Notes under the pieces: generated by a model | What the model saw: the letters and a program-made list of their open reading frames with translations, nothing else | Told to the model about the DNA's origin: nothing | The model's database searches: none | Program-made: the position numbers and the translations under genes | In this document: one piece after another, positions 54,060 to 62,129 of the stretch | Position numbering within the stretch: the stretch's first letter is position 1 | Layout of the letters: each line of letters starts with the position of its first letter | NCBI GenBank assembly: GCA_017432325.1 | Contig: JAFRJJ010000013.1 | Span: forward strand, 1-64,000 | DNA from: Solobacterium sp. | Lineage (GTDB): Bacteria; Bacillota_I; Bacilli_A; Erysipelotrichales; Erysipelotrichaceae | Direction of reading: 5' to 3' | DNA: 64,000 bases

Positions 54060-55390
54060 AGCAGACCTTTCTCTGCAAGCTTGCCGCGGTAAATATCGGC
54101 ACTTGCAAAATCCTTGTTTTTCTTGGCTTCATTCCATTTTTCAAACAGAACGATATCTTCATCGGTAACGACCGGTTTCACAACGGCAACACCGAGAATA
54201 TCAAGCATCTTTTCTACAGCGTTGCGGTATTTTCCGACTGCTTCGAAATCGATCTCGCGCTGTCTCAGGGCACCGTTCAGTTTCTTTACGGTGTCATAAA
54301 TAACCGCATAGGCGTTCGGTGTGTTCATGTCATCGTCCATCTGGTCCAGGAATGCCCTGAAGGCTTCCGCATCATATGCGTCCGTAAATGTATAGCGTGC
54401 CATAGCCGCCTTGACATCCGCCTGCTTCAGCGGTGTCATAACGCGGTCCAGCTCTTTTCTGGCTGTTTCGATCGTTTCATCGCTGAAGTTCAGTTCCTTG
54501 CGGTAATGAACGGAGCTCATCAGCCATCTTGTCAGATTCGTACCAAGACGGTCCACGATATCCTTGGCCCAGAGAACATTTCCCAGTGACTTGGACATCT
54601 TGATTCCGTCAATGTTCACCATTGCATTGTGGATCCAGTAATTCGCAAGGCAGTTGCCATGGCAGGCTTCCTGCTGTGCCGCTTCGTTTTCATGATGGGG
54701 GAACTTCAGGTCCATTCCGCCGCCGTGGATATCGATCATTCTGCCGAGGTTGTTGTTGATCATGACGACACATTCCGTATGCCATCCGGGTCTTCCATCA
54801 CCCCAGGGACTGCTCCACTTGATGCCCATATCTGTTTTCTTCCACAGCGCAAAGTCATACGGGTTGCGCTTCTGGTCATTGGCTTCAATGCGCGCGCCGG
54901 CTTCCAGCATGTTCAGCTTCTGATGACTGATCTCACCGTAAGTGGGAACGGAATCAACGGAGAAATAAACATCTCCATTTGCCTCATATGCATGTCCCGA
55001 CAGCATCAGTTCATCGATAAACGCAATGATCTCATCCATTGTCTCGGTAACGCGCGGCGTAATATCCGGGAGTTCCGTATTCAGGAGCTTTCTGACTTCC
55101 TGATATGCTTCGATATAGCGCTCGGCGATCACAGCTTCGGTCGTTCCTTCATCGGCAGCCTTTTTAATGATCTTGTCATCTACATCCGTAAAGTTGGACG
55201 CATAGGTTACGGTGTATCCTTCCGCTTCAAACAGACGCTTGAGCACATCAAACACGACCATCGGTCTGGCATTTCCGATATGCGCATAGTTGTACACGGT
55301 CGGACCGCATACATACATATTCACATGTCCTTCTTTGATCGGATGAAATTCCTGCACTCTCAGTGTTTTCGTATTGTAAAGTCTGATCAT
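54056..55390 (-). CDS. cysS: Cysteinyl-tRNA synthetase
   Basis: From the ATG at 55390 (GGGAGGG just upstream) the protein has 444 residues. Class I motifs are 'YNYAHIGNARP' and 'GIKMSKSLGN'. Zinc ligands are in 'MYVCGPTVY', 'GWHTEC' and 'FPHHENEAAQ'. It loads tRNA-Cys. A T-box leader precedes it, so expression rises when tRNA-Cys is uncharged. It heads the operon with mrnC, rlmB and the sigma factor. Confidence 0.96.
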   Translation of the reverse strand: MIRLYNTKTLRVQEFHPIKEGHVNMYVCGPTVYNYAHIGNARPMVVFDVLKRLFEAEGYTVTYASNFTDVDDKIIKKAADEGTTEAVIAERYIEAYQEVRKLLNTELPDITPRVTETMDEIIAFIDELMLSGHAYEANGDVYFSVDSVPTYGEISHQKLNMLEAGARIEANDQKRNPYDFALWKKTDMGIKWSSPWGDGRPGWHTECVVMINNNLGRMIDIHGGGMDLKFPHHENEAAQQEACHGNCLANYWIHNAMVNIDGIKMSKSLGNVLWAKDIVDRLGTNLTRWLMSSVHYRKELNFSDETIETARKELDRVMTPLKQADVKAAMARYTFTDAYDAEAFRAFLDQMDDDMNTPNAYAVIYDTVKKLNGALRQREIDFEAVGKYRNAVEKMLDILGVAVVKPVVTDEDIVLFEKWNEAKKNKDFASADIYRGKLAEKGLL

Positions 55391-55394
55391 ATTC

Positions 55395-55597
55395 CCTCCC
55401 ACAAAAACAGGGACCCGCAAAAAGACACCTTCGGCGTGGTCCCACTTTTCTTTTTACTCTGACAGATTAACGCACTGTATACGTCCTGCTTTAAAGGCCC
55501 TCCAAGGTGCATCTTATGCAGAACATACCGGACAGTTTCACCGGCCCTGTCCTCTCTAGGCGTCATGTTTCTGCTTTCTTTCCTCTTCCCAGGTTTC
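55395..55597 (-). promoter_or_regulatory. T-box riboswitch of cysS (tRNA-Cys)
   Basis: The minus-strand leader has the T-box core 'AAGTGGGACCACGCC' followed by a terminator (GGGACCACGC/GCGGGTCCC, one bulge, then TGTTTTTG; 55398-55440). Upstream, stem I shows a distal loop (GCCGGTGAAACTGTCCGG) and on its 3' side TGC followed by A, matching a Cys specifier codon. Uncharged tRNA-Cys would pair with TGC and the T-box bulge and prevent termination. An open frame of 72 codons over this region is a shadow. Confidence 0.87.
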
Positions 55598-55603
55598 CTA
55601 CAC

Positions 55604-55633
55604 ATTATAGAACATCAGCCAAGCATGAAACAA
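55604..55633 (-). promoter_or_regulatory. Promoter of the cysS operon
   Basis: On the minus strand TTGTTT and TATAAT are spaced by 18 bases; transcription would start at about 55597, where the T-box leader begins. Confidence 0.68.
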
Positions 55634-55662
55634 GGCATAAAGTTCCTGTGTACGGAAACAGG

Positions 55663-56781
55663 CTACAGTGTTTCAAGCAGACGGAGCACCTGATCAACAC
55701 CAGGCATATCCATCAGCGTTTCCGCATAATGGCTGTACAGTACCGTTCCCTGATCATCGAGGATGAACAGAGCGGGCAGCTGCAGTTCGTCGCCTTCATA
55801 ATCACCGTGTGAGAAGCCTACCTCCCTGGCTGCGGCAGCTTTCCGTTTCAGCTGTTCCGCGCTGCTGCCAAGCAGTTCTTCCTTTGAGCCTGCCGCATTG
55901 ATTCCCAGTCTTCTGTAAATAACCTGTCCGGGATCGGCGATGATCTCAAACGGCAGTACAGTATCGGACTGTTTCAGATCATTCTGCAGGTGTGCAGTAT
56001 CGCTCTGCATGACGACGATCACCTTCGCGTTTCTGGCTGTGAATTCTTCGTAGCGTTTCATGATCATGTAAACATCAAACCTGCAGACGGTGCATCCGAT
56101 GTATCTCAGCACCCACAGTACGGTTTTCCCGTTCAGCATTTCACGCAAGTGTTCATAGTGACCGTTCTGGGTATCCACAGAGAAATCAGGGATCCGGTCT
56201 CCCTTTTCCATCCGGCACGACAGACCTTCTGTTTCATCCAGTATCCTGAGCGTTTCTTCTGCCATCGGGATATCCGCAATGTCCTGCGCGTAGTGCGCGT
56301 AACTGACCAGGCCGTCCGGCTCGATGATAAACATTGCCGGCAGCTGCAGTTCATTGCCTTCATAGTCTCCATGCACATAACCCGCTTCTTCGGCAGCTTT
56401 TCTCTTGGCAAGCAGTTTTGTCATATCACTGCCGCGCAGTTCCTCTACAGTTTCCGCGGCATGGATTTCCAGCGTCCGGTACAGTACTTCGTCCGAATCC
56501 GAAATGATCTCAAACGGGAGCGGTTCGTCACTCAGCGCCGCCTGCAGATGCGCCTGATCGCTCTGCATAACGACAATGATCTGTGTATTGCGTTTTTCGA
56601 ATTCCGGATAAGCATTCGCCAGAACACGCATATCGATCCTGCATGTCGGGCAGCCTGCATAACGCAGCACTCTCAGTACGGTACGTTTTCCGCCCAGAAG
56701 TTCACTCATCTTCACATCTGTGCGGAACGCTGTATTCACGGTAAATTCCGGGAATCTGTCAAGTACATTCAATCTGCTCAT
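55663..56781 (-). CDS. Tandem peroxiredoxin-like (AhpC/TSA family) protein
   Basis: The ATG at 56781 (AGGAGAG six bases upstream) gives 372 residues made of two similar thioredoxin-fold halves (about 1-185 and 190-372). Each has a CxxC-like site ('RYAGCPTCRIDM' and 'RYIGCTVCRFDV'), then 'VVMQSDQAHLQ'/'VVMQSDTAHLQ', 'LPFEIISDSDEVLYR'/'LPFEIIADPGQVIYR' and 'HGDYEGNELQLPA'/'HGDYEGDELQLPA'. The halves are clearly a duplication. They resemble AhpC-TSA_2/PRXL2-like proteins, likely thiol-dependent peroxidases or oxidoreductases in the cytoplasm. The gene stands alone next to cysS. Activity is inferred. Confidence 0.85.
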   Translation of the reverse strand: MSRLNVLDRFPEFTVNTAFRTDVKMSELLGGKRTVLRVLRYAGCPTCRIDMRVLANAYPEFEKRNTQIIVVMQSDQAHLQAALSDEPLPFEIISDSDEVLYRTLEIHAAETVEELRGSDMTKLLAKRKAAEEAGYVHGDYEGNELQLPAMFIIEPDGLVSYAHYAQDIADIPMAEETLRILDETEGLSCRMEKGDRIPDFSVDTQNGHYEHLREMLNGKTVLWVLRYIGCTVCRFDVYMIMKRYEEFTARNAKVIVVMQSDTAHLQNDLKQSDTVLPFEIIADPGQVIYRRLGINAAGSKEELLGSSAEQLKRKAAAAREVGFSHGDYEGDELQLPALFILDDQGTVLYSHYAETLMDMPGVDQVLRLLETL

Positions 56782-56843
56782 AAAACTCTCCTGTAATAAG
56801 TCCATTGTTTCAGAAATTTCACAAAAATACAGTAATGTGCACA

Positions 56844-56869
56844 AAAAAGCGGAGAGTTTCCCCTCCGCC
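56844..56869 (-). terminator. Terminator after the GYF_2 gene
   Basis: On the minus strand GCGGAG, eight bases, CTCCGC are followed by six T, directly after the stop at 56871. Confidence 0.85.
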
Positions 56870-56870
56870 G

Positions 56871-57068
56871 TTATTCAGCAATGATATAGCTGCTGTAGAT
56901 CGAGTTGCCGAGTCTCAGCCAGTCTTCCAGATCCATCATCCAGATGTAATCATTTTCTGTCAGGATCCCCTGGCGGATCAGACGGATGAGCTCATCATCC
57001 GTATACGGACCGTATTTCTCGGTATCTCCCGCTTTGTTGTAATACCAGAATTTTCCCGCTTCACTCAT
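56871..57068 (-). CDS. Small GYF_2-domain protein
   Basis: A 65-residue protein from the ATG at 57068 (GAGG eight bases upstream), 13 bases after the stop of the large HTH gene. It looks like a lone GYF_2 (DUF4339) domain: 'FWYYNKAGDTEKYGPYTDDE' matches the W-x-Y...G-P-[YF]-T/S pattern, and 'IRQGILTENDYIWMMDLEDW' the following helix and strand. Such domains bind proline-rich peptides or sit in membrane proteins; here there is no other domain. A longer frame reaching 57383 only shadows the HTH gene. Its position suggests that it works with the HTH-propeller protein. Confidence 0.72.
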   Translation of the reverse strand: MSEAGKFWYYNKAGDTEKYGPYTDDELIRLIRQGILTENDYIWMMDLEDWLRLGNSIYSSYIIAE

Positions 57069-57081
57069 AATTCCGTCCTCA

Positions 57082-59766
57082 TCAATCAGCCACACAGGCT
57101 CCGTCAGACCAGTGGAAGCCTTCCTGCTCATCACAGATCTGCTGTTCTGACTTGCAGGCTCCGTCAGACCATATACCGCCGTTTTCAAGACAGTCGCGTT
57201 CCGGTGTGATGCAGGCTCCGTCTTTCCAGATGTTTCCTTCATCCGAGCATACCTGTTCCGGTGTCTTGCACGCGCCATCCTGCCAGATATTCCCGTCTGC
57301 AGCACATATATCAGCCTGGGAGACCGTCTGAACATCACTGACTTCCATATTGCTGTTGACAGTAAATGTCTTTGAAGGTTCACTCAGCATATTGCCGTCT
57401 GTCAGGTAACCTGACAGAATATCCGAATATGTATATGTTCCTTTTTTCAGATACAGCTCTGCTGTATTTGTCTGGGCTCCGGTAAACTTCACGGTGACTT
57501 TGTACTGATACGCGCTGTAGACCAGCCTTGCCTTTCCTATTCCGCTGGCTTTATATTCATCGGAATCACTCTTAGGCAGTGCGATGACGCTTACTTCATA
57601 TTCTTGACCGTCATTCAGACTTCCGACATACTCGGCACGGTTCGTGGTAACAAGCAGTGACTGTGTATCAGATCCGACCGTCACTTTATACGAATCGGCA
57701 CCATCAACGCTGTCCCACGTGATGATCCATTGATTTTCACCGGATGAAGCAGTGATATTTGCCGGTGTATCAAGAGGAACCGCTGCGGCTGTATATTTCA
57801 GTTTTCCAGTCAGCGGATCACTGTTGTTGTCTTCATCCCTGCCGTCAGAAGCAATTACAGTAACCTCATAAGTTGTACCGCTTTTCAGTGATGACGCGGG
57901 TATGGAACAGCTGTTCCTGGTAGATGTCAGCCTTGCGGCAGGATCACTGTTGACTGTAATGATATACTCCTGCGCGTCTGTCACAGCATCCCATCCAAGT
58001 TCCCATGAGTCTTCGGTTACAGAAGCTGTCAGATTCCTCGGAGCTGCCAGTTTCACAGGCGCTGCCTCATATCTGAACTCCAGTACTGTAGGCTCACTGC
58101 TCTCATCTTCAGAATTTCCGTACGCAGTCAGCGTTACTTTGTATACAGTTCCGTCCTTCAGATTTTTTGTTGGAATACTGGTGGAATTCTTTGCGGAACG
58201 CAGTGATGTTTCAGGTGAAGTATCGACCTTGATCATATAATACTTGGCACCTGTAACTTTATTCCATTTGATCGATACGTTTTCTTTTCCTGTCTCGAAA
58301 CTGACATTTGTGACCTTATCCAGTTTGTCAGCCTGTTCTGTTGGTTTGGGTGTCTCGGAAGCCGTACCATAAACCTTATTGGTATTATCACCAGCGCCGA
58401 TGATATCACCGTTGTAGTTGACAGCGACCAGAGTTCCGCCTCTGGCTGCGATATAACGCACATTGCTCAGCGCTGCCGCCTGTTTGGAGAAGGCATCATC
58501 CGTTGACGCTGTTGTTACCTTCCCGTCTGACGTCAGTCCTGCCGCAAAGCCGGAACCGGCCACGGCACTCGTCATGCCTGACCAGGATGTTGTATTCAGT
58601 GCGGAAGCTGAACCCGTTGCGTAGCAGGTCACTCCACCTTTGTCATCAACAACTGTCACATAGCTGTCGGATGCGCTGACGGATCTGACATTGGACAGCG
58701 CTTCAAGCGCAGAAGCGCACGATATATTGCCGGATACGAGCAGACTTCCGTTTTTCTTCTGTCCGACCGTATATCCGTTGCCGGCATAAACATATTTGAT
58801 GTTTTCCCATTCATCTACCTTGCATGCTGTATCACTTCCGGCACAAATAACTGTTCCGTCATCCTGCAGACCGGCAATATGTGTGTCTGCCGCTGCGATC
58901 ATCGTGATATTCTTCCATGCTTTGGCTGCTGTATAGGAACTGGAGCCCGCAAGCATGACCGTTCCGTCATTTTTCAGTCCGGCCAGCCAGCTGTTGGCAG
59001 CGCTGAGCTGCACAAGATCGGTATACTGACTGACATCAAGGTTTCCCATGGATGTGATCATGCCGTCATCATCAATAAACGCCGAGAAAGTCCTGCCCAG
59101 TGCAAGACGGTTGACATCACTGATCCTGACAGTGATATGACCGTCATCATCTTCGCCGTTTCCGCCGAACATGCGGCTGATGCCGAACAGCATCAGCAAA
59201 CCGCAGAACACAGCGATGCCGATCAGGATCCTCTTTTTCATCGGTGAAGGTTCTTCTTCATCAAATCGTTCGGATTCGTATTCATCTGTCTTTTCCGGAA
59301 CGGATTCTTCTATAGCTTCCGTACCGAACTGGATCGTTCCGGTAACAGCCGGGCGGCTGATATCCAGCGTTCCGCCATCAGATACCGGATAAACTGTCTG
59401 CGGTGCAGGAACCTGTACCGGTTCGGGCATCACCGATGCGATCGGCAGAATGTTATCCGCAATATCCTCTTCCAGTGTTTCCTCGGAAGCAGGACGGTTC
59501 AGATTCTGGAAAGGGATCTGAACACTGTGATATATCTGATCTTCTCTGGGCATTCGGAGCTCTCTGGTGTTGTCCAGAAAGTCCACAAGCGGAATGGAAT
59601 ACAGCTGCGAAAGTTTGCGGAGCTGTTCGATCCGGCAGATCATTCCGCCGTTTTCCCAACTCATATACTCTGCAACAGACACATTCAGCTTCGACGCAAC
59701 ATCAGCCTGAGCATAACCAAAGTGCTTACGCACTGCTGTTAATTTTTCAGGAAGTCGATTGTTCAT
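57082..59766 (-). CDS. Membrane-anchored HTH protein with RCC1-like propeller, Fn3 domains and Cys repeats
   Basis: An 894-residue protein with unusual order. Residues 5-65 are an XRE-type helix-turn-helix ('LTAVRKHFGYAQADVASKLN', 'MSWENG'). A Pro/Glu-rich cytoplasmic linker leads to one membrane helix at 177-200 ('RILIGIAVFCGLLMLFGIS'). Outside, residues 225-465 form RCC1-like repeats ('LAGLKNDGTVMLAGS', 'IAGLQDDGTVICAGS', 'AAGLTSDGKVTTA'). Three Fn3-like domains follow (about 480-566, 572-657, 665-750) and a strand-rich part to 812. The end (821-894) has four 19-residue units with C-x11-C ('GNIWQDGAC' type). The HTH-TM-ectodomain order recalls RodZ, but the ectodomain is far larger. Function unknown; signal or cell-wall sensing is inference. 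Confidence 0.75.
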   Translation of the reverse strand: MNNRLPEKLTAVRKHFGYAQADVASKLNVSVAEYMSWENGGMICRIEQLRKLSQLYSIPLVDFLDNTRELRMPREDQIYHSVQIPFQNLNRPASEETLEEDIADNILPIASVMPEPVQVPAPQTVYPVSDGGTLDISRPAVTGTIQFGTEAIEESVPEKTDEYESERFDEEEPSPMKKRILIGIAVFCGLLMLFGISRMFGGNGEDDDGHITVRISDVNRLALGRTFSAFIDDDGMITSMGNLDVSQYTDLVQLSAANSWLAGLKNDGTVMLAGSSSYTAAKAWKNITMIAAADTHIAGLQDDGTVICAGSDTACKVDEWENIKYVYAGNGYTVGQKKNGSLLVSGNISCASALEALSNVRSVSASDSYVTVVDDKGGVTCYATGSASALNTTSWSGMTSAVAGSGFAAGLTSDGKVTTASTDDAFSKQAAALSNVRYIAARGGTLVAVNYNGDIIGAGDNTNKVYGTASETPKPTEQADKLDKVTNVSFETGKENVSIKWNKVTGAKYYMIKVDTSPETSLRSAKNSTSIPTKNLKDGTVYKVTLTAYGNSEDESSEPTVLEFRYEAAPVKLAAPRNLTASVTEDSWELGWDAVTDAQEYIITVNSDPAARLTSTRNSCSIPASSLKSGTTYEVTVIASDGRDEDNNSDPLTGKLKYTAAAVPLDTPANITASSGENQWIITWDSVDGADSYKVTVGSDTQSLLVTTNRAEYVGSLNDGQEYEVSVIALPKSDSDEYKASGIGKARLVYSAYQYKVTVKFTGAQTNTAELYLKKGTYTYSDILSGYLTDGNMLSEPSKTFTVNSNMEVSDVQTVSQADICAADGNIWQDGACKTPEQVCSDEGNIWKDGACITPERDCLENGGIWSDGACKSEQQICDEQEGFHWSDGACVAD
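57085..57306 (-). repeat. Four Cys-Trp-Gly repeats encoded at the 3' end of the HTH gene
   Basis: Residues 821-894 consist of four units of 19-20 residues, each Cys-x11-12-Cys with a central G-[NG]-I-W-x-D-G-A-C or G-F-H-W-S-D-G-A-C. Eight Cys in all suggest disulfides outside the cell. Confidence 0.8.
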
Positions 59767-59782
59767 TTCTTTTCACCTACTA

Positions 59783-59802
59783 TAACCAGTATTGACTGGT
59801 TA
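59783..59802. promoter_or_regulatory. Palindromic operator candidate before the HTH-propeller gene
   Basis: TAACCAGT, 4 bases, ACTGGTTA form a perfect 8-bp dyad 17 bases before the start codon. On the minus strand a TATAAA (59810-59815) lies 7 bases upstream of it, so the dyad would cover the transcription start. It lacks a T tract and is not a terminator. Confidence 0.6.
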
Positions 59803-59819
59803 GCATTATTTTATACAAC

Positions 59820-60773
59820 TCATCCGCCGAGTACAAGTGAACCATCCTGACCGTACTGCTCGAAGAATCTGTATAATGCCCCGATCAGGTTCGCATCGCT
59901 CCGGTATCTGCAGGGTCTGATCACCGGTTCCGGACAAAGCGGCTGGTCAGAGGGCACATAGGCCTTGACCGCTTCCCTCAGCATGTTGATATAGCTGTCC
60001 TGTTCGCTGATCCCGCCGCCGATCGCGAACGCATCCGGATCGATCGTGCACTGGATATTGAAGATCATCATGGCAAGATCCCTTGCGGAATCTCTGACAG
60101 CCTGCAGCGCATATCTGTCTCCCCGGTCCATTCTTTCAAAAACCAGTTCACAGTCTGTGCGTTTGAGACCTGTTTCTCCGCTGAGCTGTGCATAACGCTT
60201 AACAATGCCTGCAGGCGTACACACTGAGGAATAACGGCAGTCAAACTCATCATGATCACGGATATGTTCTTCCCCGAACAGCTGCTGATTACGAAGGTAA
60301 TGATAAGACAGTTCTCCGGCCCAGAGATGGCTGCCTCTGACGATTTTTCTGTTTACAAACACTGTGCCACCGATCCCTGTTCCCAGCAGGATGACAACAC
60401 CGGTATCCGCATCCTTCAATGCGCCGCTGATCATTTCTGCGCGTGCAGCCGCTTTTCCGTCATTTTCCACAGATACCGGCAGGCCGCCGCACTGTTCCGA
60501 GATCAGATCGCACAGATATGTCCCTGCGCAGCACCTTATCGCCCCGGCATTTCTCATATATCCTTTGTCGATTTCGATAATACCGGGCATGGACAGCGCA
60601 ATGCCGGAAACATCAGGATACTCCATGTAGATCTCATGGATCCTGGCAAGGAAAGTATCCAGGTCATCCCCGGGTGTTTCATACTTTGATCTGTACAGGA
60701 TCTCTCCGTCCCCGCTCATGACAGCGTATTTCACATAGGTTCCGCCGCCGTCAAAACACAAATACGATTTCAC
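59820..60773 (-). CDS. ROK-family sugar kinase
   Basis: From the GTG at 60773 (GGAGG five bases upstream) the protein has 317 residues; an earlier GTG is too close to that site. The ATP site is 'LCFDGGGTYVKYAVM', the catalytic Asp lies in 'VSVENDGKAAARAE', and 'VILLGTGIGGTVF' and 'FAIGGGISEQDSYI' are family marks. The usual Cys-rich zinc motif after 'GELSYHYL' is replaced, so the protein may lack zinc. It phosphorylates a hexose such as glucose, N-acetylglucosamine or N-acetylmannosamine; which is not clear. No HTH is present, so it is a kinase and not a ROK repressor. Confidence 0.87.
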   Translation of the reverse strand: MKSYLCFDGGGTYVKYAVMSGDGEILYRSKYETPGDDLDTFLARIHEIYMEYPDVSGIALSMPGIIEIDKGYMRNAGAIRCCAGTYLCDLISEQCGGLPVSVENDGKAAARAEMISGALKDADTGVVILLGTGIGGTVFVNRKIVRGSHLWAGELSYHYLRNQQLFGEEHIRDHDEFDCRYSSVCTPAGIVKRYAQLSGETGLKRTDCELVFERMDRGDRYALQAVRDSARDLAMMIFNIQCTIDPDAFAIGGGISEQDSYINMLREAVKAYVPSDQPLCPEPVIRPCRYRSDANLIGALYRFFEQYGQDGSLVLGG

Positions 60774-60793
60774 AGACACCTCCGTTCTTCATC

Positions 60794-60802
60794 ATTATAG
60801 CA
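60794..60802 (-). promoter_or_regulatory. Extended -10 promoter of the ROK kinase gene
   Basis: The minus strand reads TGCTATAAT, an extended -10, 21 bases before the start codon. No good -35 is seen. The rest of the 60774-60972 gap holds this promoter and the gapA terminator. Confidence 0.5.
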
Positions 60803-60902
60803 ACCAATCAGAAGACATGCTGTAAGAGTGCCGCAGTATTTCTTAAGAATATTCAGTCTTCATGCCCTCCTGAAAAAGAAGACATCCGTGCCTGCTGTAA
60901 GC

Positions 60903-60939
60903 AAAAAAGGCGCCGGCCCGGATTATGTGGGTCAGCGCC
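60903..60939 (-). terminator. Terminator of gapA
   Basis: On the minus strand GGCGCTGACCC and GGGCCGGCGCC form an imperfect 11-position stem followed by six T, 33 bases past the gapA stop. Confidence 0.8.
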
Positions 60940-60972
60940 TGATCAATTATGAATTCTTATGAAAACCTGCAA

Positions 60973-62013
60973 TTACTTAACGTTGGAGAAGTACTTAATT
61001 GTACGAACCATCTGTGAAGTATAGGAGTTTTCATTGTCATACCAGGAAACAACCTGAACTTCATACAGATCGTCAGCGATCGGCTTAACCAGTGTCTGAG
61101 TTGCATCAAACAGTGAACCATACTTCATACCGATAACGTCGGAGGAAACGATCTGGTCAGTATTGTATCCGAAGGACTCGTTAGCAGCAGCTTTCATAGC
61201 AGCGTTGATGCCATCAACTGTTACTTCAGGAGCTTTTACGACAGCTGTCAGAATTGTTGTGGAGCCTGTAGGAACAGGAACTCTCTGTGCAGCACCGATC
61301 AGTTTGCCGTTCAGTTCAGGGATAACAAGGCCGATAGCCTTTGCAGCACCTGTGCTGTTCGGAACGATGTTAGCTGCGCCAGCGCGAGCACGGCGGAGGT
61401 CGCCCTTACGCTGCGGGCCGTCGAGGATCATCTGGTCGCCTGTGTAAGCGTGAACTGTGCACATGATACCGCTCTGGATAGGAGCATATTTGTTCAGTGC
61501 GTCTGTCATAGGAGCGAGGCAGTTTGTTGTGCAGCTAGCTGCAGAAATAACTGTATCCTCTGCTGTCAGTGTTTCATGGTTTACATTGTAAACGATTGTA
61601 GGCAGATCATTTCCTGCAGGAGCGGAAATAACAACCTTTCTTGCGCCGGCTTTGATATGAGCTTCAGCCTTTGCTTTTGATGTGTAGAAGCCTGTGCATT
61701 CCAGAACAACGTCGATCTTGAGATCGCCCCAAGGCAGGTTGTTAGCATCTGCTTCTTTGTAGATCTGCAGTGTCTTTCCATCGACTGTAATTGTGTTTGC
61801 TTCGTCGTCTGCAGTCACTGTGTGGAGACCTTCTCCGATTTTTCCAGCATAGCCGCCCTGTGCTGTGTCATACTTCAGAAGGTGAGCCAGCATTGAAGGC
61901 TTTGTCAGGTCGTTGATAGCAACAACATCATAACCTTCTGCACCGAACATCTGTCTGAAAGCGAGGCGTCCAATTCTGCCGAAACCATTAATAGCAACTC
62001 TTACATCTGTCAT
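60973..62013 (-). CDS. gapA: Glyceraldehyde-3-phosphate dehydrogenase, type I
   Basis: A 346-residue GAPDH. The NAD site is '[16 protein letters not shown]', the catalytic Cys lies in '[11 protein letters not shown]', its partner His in '[10 protein letters not shown]', and 'SWYDNENSY' is the C-terminal mark. It makes 1,3-bisphosphoglycerate in glycolysis. The gene has its own strong promoter and terminator and shows even codon use, as expected for a highly expressed gene. The start has AAAAGGAGG twelve bases upstream. No pgk gene follows. Confidence 0.97.
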   Translation of the reverse strand: MTDVRVAINGFGRIGRLAFRQMFGAEGYDVVAINDLTKPSMLAHLLKYDTAQGGYAGKIGEGLHTVTADDEANTITVDGKTLQIYKEADANNLPWGDLKIDVVLECTGFYTSKAKAEAHIKAGARKVVISAPAGNDLPTIVYNVNHETLTAEDTVISAASCTTNCLAPMTDALNKYAPIQSGIMCTVHAYTGDQMILDGPQRKGDLRRARAGAANIVPNSTGAAKAIGLVIPELNGKLIGAAQRVPVPTGSTTILTAVVKAPEVTVDGINAAMKAAANESFGYNTDQIVSSDVIGMKYGSLFDATQTLVKPIADDLYEVQVVSWYDNENSYTSQMVRTIKYFSNVK

Positions 62014-62045
62014 CTTTATTTGTGACCTCCTTTTGTTGCACTAAA

Positions 62046-62075
62046 ATTATAGAATGAATTACATAGTATAGTCAA
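62046..62075 (-). promoter_or_regulatory. Promoter of gapA
   Basis: On the minus strand TTGACT and TATAAT are spaced by 18 bases, about 33 bases before the start codon. Confidence 0.82.
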
Positions 62076-62129
62076 TTATCAAATCTTTCACAAGTGCCTT
62101 TTGAGCCCTTTTCCGTAAGCTTTTTAAAA

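Noticed and set aside
55387-55605. Minus-strand open frame of 72 codons before cysS
   Set aside because: It covers the T-box leader; RNA structure explains the sequence and the frame has no protein features.
55634-55662. Weak hairpin after the peroxiredoxin-like gene (CCTGT/ACAGG)
   Set aside because: Five base pairs and no T tract; could be chance.
57069-57383. N-terminal extension of the GYF_2 gene
   Set aside because: It reads the Cys-repeat coding region in another frame; the ATG at 57068 has a good ribosome site and gives a complete GYF_2 domain.
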